Positions 12,476 to 23,875 of a stretch of DNA of 64,000 nucleotides are shown here, one piece after another (positions within the stretch are counted from its first letter, which is position 1; each line of letters opens with the position of its first letter). The stretch comes from Vishniacozyma victoriae. Its lineage: Eukaryota > Basidiomycota > Tremellomycetes > Tremellales > Bulleribasidiaceae. The position numbers and the translations under genes were made by a program. The notes beneath the pieces are model-generated. The model was not told where the DNA came from. It ran no database searches and worked only from the letters and a program-made list of their open reading frames with translations. The stretch covers positions 496,001 through 560,000 of the forward strand of contig JADPYG010000090.1 of assembly GCA_017654735.1 (NCBI GenBank), given 5' to 3'.

Positions 12476-13663
12476 ATGGCCACTACCGAGCCATCCTCTT
12501 TACCCGCCGCCGCCGAGGCCGCCAACGCCAACACTCTAGCTACAGCACTCGAGCAAACACATATCTCTGAATCCGACAAGGAGAAGGAGACTAAGCCCGA
12601 ATCAAAGGCAGAAGGAGACGATGAATTGGAGGAGGGAGAAATCAAGGATGAAGAGGAAGTAGATGATGGCAAACCAAAAACTGTATTTGACAGTAAAAAG
12701 AATTACAACCTCAAGGTATGTCTATCAACGGCACGAGAATGTGTCGGAGCTGACAAGGGTAGCACCCATTGTTTACGAGATGGACATTATACTTCGATTC
12801 ACCTCAATCTAAAATGTTGCCCAAGACACCTGGGTCTACACCTGCTACCCCTCAGATCGCTAATGGTACGTTCCTGTTTATTACTCGGAGACTCTGTTAG
12901 AATAGGGGCTGACGAATAGGTGGATGGATGGAGGATATCCGTAAAGTCGTTGGATTCGATTCAGTAGAAGAGTTCTGGGGATTGTACAACAACATTGTAC
13001 CTCCATCGCAATTACCAGGAAAGGCAAACTACTACCTTTTCAGAGTAAGTCTCAGCTGCCTTGAGCCGTCTGTCCTGTAGCTGACAAGTAGAATGATATC
13101 ATGCCAGCATGGGAGGACCCAGCCAACAAGAATGGTGGAAAGTGGTCCATCCAACTACCGAGAGAAAAGTATAGGGCTTCCATTGATCAGATGTGGCTAT
13201 ACACTGTAAGTCAATTCGCTTTTTGTGTCGCCCGAACTAATGGTCAGATGCTAGCAGCTATTGGAGAGACATTCGAGACAGCCGGCGATTCAACCCACGA
13301 AGAGCCAGAAGGTATCGTTACCGGTGTCATCATCTCCCCTCGACCTAACTTGTAAGTCCCCCCTTCATGATCAGAAGTGAAAGCTGATTATCAGCTACCG
13401 AATCGCCATTTGGACTCGTTCAGCTCCAGATCTATCTCACCCCGATACAGAGGCTCTCAAAGCCAAGATCTTAGCTATTGGACGATTCTGGAAAGGAGAT
13501 GTTTTGGGTTACAGCGATACCAACAAGTTGGTCGCTGGTGGATTGCAGTCGGATGTTACTTTCGAGTCCCACAAGGTCAGTTCCGCTCATTCACATTTTC
13601 ATACGATTTGCTGATGTGTAGGACTCTGAGAAGAAGGGTAACAAGAACAAGGTCACTGTTTAA
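12476..13663 (+). CDS. CDC33: Translation initiation factor eIF4E (mRNA cap-binding protein)
   Basis: eIF4E binds the m7G cap and, with eIF4G, starts cap-dependent translation. Seven exons (12476-12715, 12763-12865, 12920-13044, 13092-13205, 13248-13351, 13395-13575, 13622-13663) add to 909 bases, 302 residues. The first ~75 residues are an acidic, disordered extension (EEGEIKDEEEVDD). The core begins HPLFTRWTLYFDSP, then GWMEDIRKVVGFDSVEEFWGLYNNIVPPSQLP (eIF4G-binding surface and cap tryptophan), YYLFRNDIMPAWEDPANKNGGKW (second cap tryptophan with the WEDP motif), MWLYTMLAAIGETFE, and NFYRIAIWTR. All expected aromatic cap-contact positions are present. It is longer than yeast eIF4E mainly because of the N-terminal extension and a SPKTPGSTPATP-like insertion after the first strand. 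Confidence 0.95.
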
Positions 13664-13844
13664 TCTGGACTTTTGGACTTTAGGATCGATGTCGAGAGGT
13701 GTGGAGCGGTGGAATTGTCGAGGCGTAGATGATCATATATCAGCGGCGGTAATGCATACTTACAGATTTGAGTAATATACAGACGTAAGGGCTATGTGTA
13801 CAATCTACAGCTACAACTCAAACAATACCAAAAAACAAATCAGT

Positions 13845-14545
13845 TTACCCAGTGTAGACTCTCAACCACCCACTGACTCCAGCTCGACATATCAGACATT
13901 TCCCTTCCGATCCCTCTTCCTCGGAAATCCCCAATTCAATCCTTCCGTCATCTCCTTTCTTCCCTCTCAAACCCTCCTTCCTCTCTGGATCACAAGAAGC
14001 GACAACATCCTCCGCTTTCAATTCCTTATCCTGATCACCTGTTGGCGGGGGGACATTCCCTCCACTGAGCCGACGGGATTTTGGGTGATTGACCATCGCT
14101 TTTCGCAGAGCTATATTGAATGGTGTCTTAGAGGGTGTTGACGGGGTATTAGAGTTGATGATCGGAGCCGGAGCTACTCGACATTGCTTGAGAAGTAGGA
14201 GTGGGGCGCAGAGGTAGCATAGATTCAAATGGCAGCCTGAAGTCGTCAGTCCTCTGACCTCGGGTATAGATAAATGGACATACAAGGTAACAAGACCGCT
14301 GAGGGAGGTCGTGTAAAGCAGAGCAAGCAAGTTGGGAAGGGCTGGTCCTCATCGTCCGAGGTCGTAGGTAATAGTGCCTTGATCACCGATGGAGAGGAGG
14401 AAGAAGCGGAGTCGGAATCAGACACCGAGTCATCCTCGGGGACAGTCACGAGGACACTGGCGGTGGTGGTAGTCCGGGACCTTCGAGCGAGATCGAGTTC
14501 CCGTCCAATCGAGCTGAGATCTAGTGTTGTCTCTGACTCAGCCAT
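13845..14545 (-). CDS. RING-finger protein with a long insertion before the last zinc pair
   Basis: Probable E3 ubiquitin ligase; substrate unknown. Two exons (14545-14284, 14236-13845) total 654 bases, 217 residues. After a Ser-rich N-terminus, the C3HC4-like ligands read C-x2-C (CLLC), then C-x-H (CCHLNLC) and C-x2-C (CYLC). The last expected C-x2-C pair (CLIC) comes about 100 residues later, right at the C-terminus, in the block CLICRAGVSGWLRVYTG, whose ending resembles the RING C-terminal segment of Mulan-type/NEURL-like proteins. The intervening region is charged and looks disordered. The splice join supplies the first Cys of the CCH group. The start at 14545 is chosen because its coding begins MAESETT; an in-frame ATG at 14578 would add 11 residues. 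It shares a ~200-base divergent promoter with VPS51. Confidence 0.75.
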
Positions 14546-14743
14546 ACCTACATAATCTAGCTTGAGATACCTAGTCAATAGCTAGATGACATATACTCGA
14601 ATACATAGCATCCAAACCACTCTAGTAGCCGGTCGGTTAATGCGGCTGACTACAAGCGGAACAAAACACGTGGCAAAAGGCGCGTACTGATCTTGAATGT
14701 TCAGACTGTACTCGAGTACTCTCGCTTTGTTCTAACACTACTT

Positions 14744-15584
14744 ATGGCAAGCCCAATCCCATCTCGACAGGGATCATTCACCTCTCCTCCACCTGCTTCA
14801 CCTCGCCGGCCGAGTGGACTTGGTGCTGGTCAAAATGCGGAGCAAAGACGCGCGAGACGGGAACAGTTTAGGTCGTTCTATGGATTGAAAGGTGGGCCTG
14901 AGGGTGTTGCCGAGGGAGAGGCTGTGAAGGCTGGAGATCCACTTGATATAGGTCAGCTGACACCATTGTGAAATTGTACTGCAGCTGATCTTAGACTCTC
15001 CTGCTTTCAATGCTTCTGCATATTATGACGATTTGATCAAGAAATCCAGTTTGGCAGAATTGATGCAAACTGCCTCTACGCTCTTGGCAGGTACGCTACC
15101 TCTGACTTCGCATTAACAGCATAGCTGATTCTCCAGACATCAACAATCTCCAATCGTCCCGCCATTCTCTAGTATACAACCATCACCATCAGGTACGATC
15201 CCCTTACTTCCACAGAGGTGTATTGATAAATAGCTATTCGCAGCTGGTGATACGATATCCCACTTGAACTCCCGTACACCCCAACTCATATCAATAATGA
15301 CTTCACTCCAAGATTCATTTTCGTCAATATCTCAACTTGCCGATTCAGTAGCTATGCCCGATAGAGAATCTCCAGAAACGAATAAAGAGGAGACCCTACG
15401 TCTAGGATTGGAGCGGGTACGCCTAATGTTCCTGGCTGAGGAAGATGCTGAACGTATACGTACGACTTGGGCGGCATTGGATATTGAAGATATGGCAGAT
15501 GAGAGGTTGGCGAGGGATATCAAGGAGATGCAGGGAAGGGTAGATCGTCTGCCAGCTTCTGCCCCGTTGGAGGAGACGACGTGA
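14744..15584 (+). CDS. VPS51: GARP tethering-complex subunit Vps51
   Basis: Vps51 is the small subunit of the GARP/EARP complex, which tethers endosome-derived vesicles at the trans-Golgi network. Four exons (14744-14951, 14995-15090, 15137-15192, 15234-15584) add to 711 bases, 236 residues. The Vps51/Vps67 N-terminal signature is spread over the first three junctions: FYGLKGG, then PLDIDSPAFNASAYYDDLIK, KSSLAELMQTASTLLADINN, LQSSRHSLVYNHHHQLFAAG and DTISHLNSR. The remainder is helical and acidic. The length fits fungal Vps51, which is much shorter than the animal protein. The 3' end is convergent with DBP6, only about 70 bases away. Confidence 0.88.
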
Positions 15585-15656
15585 CGATAGAAGACTGTAT
15601 GACCAGGTCCAAATGTTGTATGCATATGTGAACTACGGTATGATCTAGATAAGAGT

Positions 15657-18281
15657 CTACTCGTCATTTCTGGAATACAGTTGACGAAGCTTGGCGGTCG
15701 CGACATCGTAGCTCTGTTTGTGCTCCTCCAAATCCGCTTCTTTGATCTTGAGTTTCGTGACCTTTTGATCATGTCCAGCAGCTTTGAGCATGGCCTTGAA
15801 GTGGTATGTCTACATCATCAGCACCAATTCTGCAATGATTGAATATTTTCACTCACCTCTTGATTCTCGACCAAACTCCATGCTGTTCCGCTCCTTCCTG
15901 CTCGGGCGGTTCGTCCGACTCGGTGTACGTATTTACGCATATCCAGAGGGATATCGTATGATACCACATGATTGACAGTGGGGAGATCCATACCTCGAGC
16001 AATCAAATCAGAGCATACCAACCTGATCGTTAGTGCTGTTTACCTGGGCAGAGAGATACTTACAAATGGATATCACCCTTTGTAAAGTCTGCGAGCAATT
16101 TCTTCCTTTCTCCAGGTTTCATCTCGCTCGTATAACTTTTGACCACCACTCCGGTATTATTGATCTCCTCAAATGCGTTGAGCAATTGAACGAGCCTATT
16201 GGCACTTTCTACCGATTTGGTGAATACCAATGCGGATTTCACTTGGTACTCCTTGTGATGTATCAAATGAATGAGGGCAAGTGGTTTGAGGGATGGTTCG
16301 AGTACAATCATCTTTTCGCTTAGTTCGGATGGGAGGGAGAATTGTTCTCCTATTGAAGTTGCTGTTTGGGGTAGAGTTGATGATTGGACAATATAGTATT
16401 CTGGTTGATGTAGGTCGAGAGCTGCGACTTTTGCGGGATCACGAGTGAGCGTGGCGGAGAAGAGTAGCTTTTGGCACTGAAACACATCAGCTGAGTGACA
16501 CAAAGGCGCTGGACAAGCGAACTTACACTAGGTTTTTCGGCCTTTGACAATCCACGAACTGGCTTAACAAGACCATACGCCTCCAACCAAGCATTCGCAA
16601 CTCGATCCCAGGGTTTCCTCTCGAATCCCTCGGGTAGTCCAGTTGTAGGCGGGCGGAGATGCGACAAGACTTTCGACAACCAATTCTGGAAACTTTGATT
16701 CAGTAATCGATCCGCCTCATCGATGATAAGGAATCGGAGATGTTGGAGGGTGAAGTTTGGGGTTGTCGATAGGTGGTCCATTAGTCGACCTGGCGTTGCG
16801 ATCAGGATATCAACCTTTGATGAGCCTCCTAGTAGCCTGTTCGTCAGTTCCGTTCTCTCGTTTCCTCGAACGTGGCGTGACTTACTTGGTCTCCATGTCG
16901 TCAATGAGTTGACGTTGTTCGTGCTTGAACGAATGTTGTCCACCCACTACACCGATCTAGGATTAGCTGCTATCGCAAATACACACAAGTAACTCACCTT
17001 GAGATTTGTTCCCTTGGCGAGCAACTCAAGAGTCTCCTTGACCTGAACCACTAAATCCCTAGTTGGCAAAACGATCATCGCTCTCAATCTCGTCACTGTC
17101 CTAGTCCTCAACATCTCAATAATGGGAATACAGTATGCCAAAGTCTTTCCCGAACCAGTCGGAGCCGATATCAGATAATCGTTCCTCGGATCCGTGGGCC
17201 ATGGGACCAACTTCAAAGCAAGTAGTTTAGGTAGCATGTACGCTTGTACGGCAAAGAAATCGGTAATGTCGAGTTCTGCGAGACGGGATTCCATATGGTC
17301 GCTTAAAGCTGGCTCTTTCTTGTTGAACCTCGTTGTAGTGAGGTCGGTGACGGCAAGTCGTAGATCCTGGGGTATGAAAGTAGCGTCGTTCACACCGGTC
17401 GGCAAACCCTGTCGAGAGAGGATGGAAGGGTCGGGAGCGGGGCCGGATGTGGGTAGAGGGAAAGCTTCAAGGGGAGGTGGTGAGCCGGATAACGACCTCA
17501 TATCGTCCGAGTCGAGTCCATCGATATCGCTATCGGATCCAACATCTTCTTCGTCGTCTGAATCAGAATCGTCGACAGGCTGGGTGGATAAGAGTTGCGG
17601 TCTATCCCTCTCTCTTTCCGCTTCTTCAGCAGCTTCTTTCTCCCTCTTGGCATGCCTAGCTTCCCTCTTCGCCCTCTTATCCGCTCTTCGCTGTTCTTTC
17701 GCAGTCTCCTCATCATTCGCTCCGCCTGGTACAATCCCTTCTTCCACATCCTCCTTGGTTGAAACCTCAACCTCAGCCTTGGCTTTTCCCTTATCCTTCT
17801 TTGCCTTTTTCTTCTCCTTGACCGCACCATTCAGGCTAGCTTCCTGTAGAACAACGGGTCTGGGTGAGGAAGGTCCAGCTTCAGCATTCCCATCCATATC
17901 CTCGTCTTCATCCTCACTGCCATCCTCCTCAGCTTCGGCGGTGGGAGCTGCATTTTTATTTTTCGGTGTAGAAGCCTTTTTGGCAGCTTTCAATTTCCGA
18001 TGTTTTTTGGCTTTCACCCTTAGGTATCGTTTCTTAGCTACAGTCTGTATATCAGCATTCGGTCAAATTGCAATGAGAACGCATACCTTGTTTTTCTTCG
18101 TTGCAGGGTCTGAGGATTCGATACCGGCAGTTTTGGCTAAAATTGCATTTCCAGCCATTCGAGATGGGTGGATGACTGGACCGGTAGGCGCTGCTGCTGG
18201 TTCTGCCAGTGAGGGGGCAGCTGGAGCCGGGGCTTCTGACTGTGCTTCCGAGAAGACGACATGCTTGCGTTTGGTCGACAT
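15657..18281 (-). CDS. DBP6: DEAD-box RNA helicase Dbp6/DDX51 (60S ribosome biogenesis)
   Basis: Dbp6 is an essential nucleolar RNA helicase needed early in 60S subunit assembly. Starting at [14 protein letters not shown], the first ~250 residues are Lys/Glu/Asp-rich and low-complexity with nuclear-localisation-like basic runs. The helicase core follows: motif I APTGSGKT, Ia VLPTRDL, Ib ATPGRLMDH, motif [11 protein letters not shown], motif [12 protein letters not shown], motif V region [11 protein letters not shown] and motif [12 protein letters not shown]. The order and the DDX51-specific segment [26 protein letters not shown] support Dbp6 rather than another DEAD-box member. The C-terminus ends [10 protein letters not shown]. 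There are about seven exons. Confidence 0.92.
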
Positions 18282-18503
18282 GGTGCTTAGTGGTAGAACA
18301 GGTGCAACAGTAGTGGAGGATTGACCAAAAATGATGGCTCGGATAAACCGCGGAAAAGTCTATTCTATCTTATGCCCATGAGTGGGGTGGAAATACATGG
18401 TGTTGATGCTTTTATATGTACTTTGTCAATGCTATACACAACGATGAAAGGTTTATCTGGGAGGTCAGCGATTGAGGATCTAATGACATTGATCAAACTC
18501 ACA

Positions 18504-19288
18504 TTATCTCTTCTGTGCGTCAAGTCTTGCCCTCCATCCTCCGCTCTTGCTGCTTTCCCCTCTGTTTCCCAAGATCTTTCCCTTCTCCACGGCAGCAGTA
18601 GCGTGCTCCTTTACGACCGTTTGATATTTCGAAGCCCTAGCTTTAGTTTTATAGTCCTTGCTTTCCATGCAAAGCCGAAAAGCGAGACTATAAATGCTTT
18701 CCGGCAGCTTAGAGGGGACATCATCTTTATGCTTCTCAAGGAGGTGAAGCTGTAGTTCGGACGCCGAAGAGTGCCTAATGGTCATTTAATGAGAGAGCCT
18801 ATCATAAAGCACTAACGACTTCGGACAGACCGTACAGGCGTAGCAATCGGGATGTTTATGATGGTATAGTAGCCAGGTGTCGAATGTCGAGTTGTCCGAG
18901 TGGTGCTGCTTCTGGTGCTCGCGCATTTCGGAGGGAATGTATGTCGCATTCTTTGTAGCTCGAGACTCGAAGGGCGATGATTGGCATATATCGCATTTCC
19001 ACAGTCCTATTAGCTATGTATACCAAGGACACAACGTACCTAGATGCATTGGACCGCCCGGCAATGCAGCTCCTGCACGTCGCACTTCTTCAAATTCGGC
19101 CATGACCTCCGGATCGTCGAACAATCCGTCTATCGTTCGTCTACGAGGTCGATCCGAGGGGAATATGATTATAAACTCGGGACCGTCAAGGTTTCGGGAG
19201 CTCTTTGGAGGCGTACTGAATGTGTTGGTATGATAAGTCAGAAGAGGGAAGACTAATTTAGTTCAAAGGACCCCATCACCATTTTCAT
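18504..19288 (-). CDS. Small C2H2-like zinc-finger protein, paralogue B
   Basis: I do not recognise a named family. It is a clear tandem paralogue of the next gene (19493-20229). Certain exons are 19215-19040, 19006-18817 and 18774-18504, joined by clean introns. Two finger-like units are visible: CDICQSSPFE...EHQKQHH (C-x2-C ... H-x4-H) with TWLLYHHKHP, and CTVCPKSHSSASELQLHLLEKH (C-x2-C-x11-H-x4-H), followed by the shared KDDVPSKLPESIYSLAFRLCM. The C-terminus is basic. The first exon is uncertain: a 17-base exon at 19288-19272 fits the phase, but its donor (GTCCTT) is weak, so the true start may differ. The role could be nucleic-acid or protein binding; that is inference. Confidence 0.6.
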
Positions 19289-19492
19289 ATATCGGTCAAC
19301 CTCAAAGCGCAGATGTGATCAGTCATTTTCAATTCTTCGCAGCTAGAAACACACATAAATACTACTATCAAAACATACTCTGCCAATGCTATCATAGGTA
19401 GTTGATCCACATTACAAAGAACGCTGCCATGCATCATCTACCTGCGTCAGCGTCGAAGCGTTAAGGAGACGAGAAAGACACACCACAGATCT

Positions 19493-20229
19493 CTAAGACT
19501 CAACATCTTCAAGCTTTCTGGTCTTCTTATTGCCCTGTTCCCTGCTATCCACTCCATAACTGCCTCCTTCCCTAATCTCTGCCAACGCCTTCCTTCTTGG
19601 CGCAGGGGCACTATCCCCTTCGAGCTGCTCGACCATGTTTTGATATTTCAATGCCACCTTCCGGGATATACTCCAATTTAAGCATAACCGGTAGGCGAGG
19701 CTGAAGATCTCCCCCGACAGCTTGGTCGGCACATCATCGTGATGCTGTTCGAGGAGGTGTAACTGTAGTCCGAGTCTACCGCTACAACTACGTTTTAGTC
19801 AGCCCCATCAAATACCATGGCTCACTTATTTAAGCAGACAGGACACTTGCGATGTGTCACATTGATGTGGTGGAACCGCAACCAGGTTCTGAAGGTTTCC
19901 GAGTCTTTGTGATGCCTCAGCTTGTGAACTTCGAGGCCTCTGGGAGTCCAGGCCATTGCCTTGTCCTCTAGAGTTTCGAAAGGTGATGATTGGCATATGT
20001 CGCAGTAGAGCTTCGGGTTCGGTCCCGCTGCTGCGCCATCAGCTATCATGCTGAAAAGGTAGAACGTACCCGGAGCACTGGGACGAAGACTCGATTCCGC
20101 TGCTAGGCTCTCCGTAGTTTCGACATTTCTTCGTGGCTTTCCGCCCTGACCGGCCTCGGGTGATGTTCTGGGTACAGGTTGGTCCGGTGCAAAGGAGGCT
20201 AAGTACGTCTTGGCTAGTTCGGGATTCAT
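19493..20229 (-). CDS. Small C2H2-like zinc-finger protein, paralogue A
   Basis: Unnamed protein of 222 residues from three exons (20229-20070, 20030-19826, 19796-19493; 669 bases). A disordered N-terminus is followed by YCDICQSSPFE ... GLEVHKLRHH (C-x2-C, then H-x4-H) and FRTWLRFHH, then KCPVCLNK ... LGLQLHLLEQHHDDVP (C-x2-C, then H-x4-H) and KLSGEIFSLAYRLCL. The same layout, spacing and intron positions occur in its downstream neighbour at 18504-19288, showing a tandem duplication. The C-terminal tail is charged and basic, compatible with a nuclear protein. No function can be assigned. Confidence 0.78.
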
Positions 20230-20773
20230 CGTCGGGTGGTATTACAAGCACAGATGGTAGTAATTATTGGGTGAGGAGAGGAGAAGAGACGAAGTGGAAA
20301 GGTTTGAAAGGTTTGTTGTTCGTTGATTAGTCTGGCGGATCAGTCAACTTCGGAGCACATGTAGAGTCCACCATTCAACCCTTCCGACGCGTCGTCGCCC
20401 TTGTCTGATATTACCCCATCTCAGTTGATCTTCGTACATACTCATCAGGAGGTACGACGACTGGCGTCAACGTATGGATTGCCGACACAGCACAAGAATG
20501 ACGCGAATAATAAGGCGAAGGACGAATATGCGGGACAACGGCGAGTACAGCAGGTGAGCACCAGGCATTGACCCACTAGGTTATCATGACCAGTGGGGAG
20601 AGTAAGCTGATGGCTGAGACGGTCTGCTAGGCGTCAGCTCAGGAGCAGCGTGCCAAAGGTATCAGAGATGTAGGCAGAAGCATCAAAGGAAGGGAGGCGA
20701 TAGGTCGACTCGCTTGACACAGCCAAAAGAATGATGTTTATATTGCGTGCCAGACCAGCCTAACATCCGAATA
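20230..20773. other. Intergenic region without a supported protein gene
   Basis: This 544-base gap lies between the zinc-finger paralogue A start and the tRNA gene. Open frames are short and show no family sequence. It should carry the promoter of paralogue A. Confidence 0.5.
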
Positions 20774-20872
20774 TCTTCACTCGTCTATCGGCTAAGATAT
20801 CCGCTTTTCAGTTACGTAAGCAATTACTCCTGAACACCGCGGTAGAGCAGGGTTCGACTCCCTGGTGGAGAA
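20774..20872 (+). tRNA. trnE-UUC: tRNA-Glu (anticodon TTC) with a 27-base intron
   Basis: All arms can be folded by eye. The acceptor stem TCTTCAC pairs with GTGGAGA over seven pairs (one G-U), with discriminator A at 20872. The D arm is GTCT/AGAT around ATCGGCTA. The T arm is a perfect CAGGG-TTCGACT-CCCTG, giving a consensus B box GGTTCGACTCC. The anticodon loop starts TTTTCA, placing TTC at 20807-20809. The intron at 20811-20837 sits at the canonical 37/38 position and contains TGAA, complementary to the anticodon side. The anticodon stem has one likely U-U mismatch (27-43). The D-loop sequence resembles other eukaryotic tRNA-Glu. A T-run just downstream (20877-20880) fits Pol III termination. 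Confidence 0.85.
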
Positions 20873-20876
20873 TATC

Positions 20877-20880
20877 TTTT
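20877..20880 (+). terminator. Pol III T-run after tRNA-Glu
   Basis: A run of four T follows the tRNA discriminator by four bases, as expected for RNA polymerase III termination. Confidence 0.55.
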
Positions 20881-21089
20881 GCCCTCCGCTCTTTTTGGCC
20901 TCATGCATGAACTCGAACGAACGCGATAGGTTCAAAGACGACCTTTTGAGCTCGAGGGACGTCTTTTTGGCTATGGAGGACGGGTGTGGCGGAGTTGTCG
21001 CGCGCCACTGACTTTCCCCGCGTTTACCCCGCGTCATGACATGTACATTTTTGGATCGACTTTATGGGTCTTCTATAACACTATTCACT

Positions 21090-22939
<1,850 letters not shown>

Positions 22940-23016
22940 ACTTTTCGGTACTTGATTCATAATTCGTTGCTCTTTCACTCGGAATGTATCATTGTACAGC
23001 TTGTAATACTGTCCGA

Positions 23017-23726
23017 CTAGTAGTCGAACCATCCCAGGGCTTCTCCAGTCTTGAAAACAGCTCCGCCCTCCTCACCGGGTCGAGTGTCGAGAGCGTGATA
23101 GGTAGCCTTGGCGGTGGGAGAGGCCTTGTGGCATCGCACTGCTGTCAGTACTAACTATGAGTCATGTAGTGAGACGTACCATGCATACACTTGCCCTCCT
23201 CGATTTCAATCTCGCCAAAGTACTCGAAACCCATAGGTCGAGTCACGGTAAAGTATCGCAAAGGATGGTAGTACTGTCATTAGCAAGCAATCCCTCTGGC
23301 TGAGGTTCACTTACAGAGATTCCCTTCTTCTGGCCGTCAATGACGAGGTCAAGAGCAGCAAGTTCCTTAAGCCCATGTCGTTTATCCTCACTACCAATCA
23401 GCTACTACCTTGGTCCGGAGACGCTGACTTACATAGCAAGCTTGTTGAGCTTGACCAAGACTTCATGCCTAACTCCAGCATCTTCAAAGACGGCCAATCC
23501 ATCCGAATCCATCTTTTGCACCTGACCCGCCTCAGCGTCAGGGGGTAAAGTGGATCGATGGTTGTGTTCCTCGGCATGGGAGTGTCCGAGTCCTACAGCG
23601 GAAGCTGCGGTGGAAGCGAGCCCGGAGGCGGTGTTGACCGCGCCAGAGGCTAGGTTGGTTGCGGTGTTCTACATAGTCAGCGCCGACCTCGTCTAAGAAG
23701 ATGAGACTTACGAGTACGCTCTGCAT
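23017..23726 (-). CDS. Conserved-looking small protein of unknown function
   Basis: I do not recognise this protein. Five exons (23726-23712, 23668-23433, 23390-23315, 23273-23180, 23138-23017) add to 543 bases, 180 residues, with consistent frame and good splice signals, so the gene is real. The N-terminus has an Ala/Ser-rich amphipathic stretch (NTATNLASGAVNTASGLAS) and a His-rich patch (HSHAEEHNH). The middle has HEVLVKLNKL and DLVIDGQKKGISYYHPL, and the end reads GFEYFGEIEIEEGKCMHVRC and EEGGAVFKTGEALGWFDY. There is no clear membrane segment or catalytic motif. The Cys/His group (CMHVRCH) might bind a metal; that is inference. Confidence 0.7.
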
Positions 23727-23875
23727 TATGTCGACGTGTTGCTGTCGTCGTGAAGTGGTAGTACAGTGTTGAAGTGATAGAAGGAGCGAAGTGAATCCTC
23801 TACACGTACTCCTTGAAACAATACACACAAATGATGTCACCAACCTTATCCCCCTTGCTTCCCAAAGTGGCACCC

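Noticed and set aside
17194..18324. 376-codon open frame on the plus strand opposite DBP6
   Set aside because: It is antisense to the Lys/Glu/Asp-rich DBP6 N-terminus; the Ser/Leu-rich translation is the expected mirror of such codons and has no family match.
20787..20795. U2 snRNA-like GGCTAAGAT
   Set aside because: The bases belong to the D arm of the tRNA-Glu gene, which explains them fully.
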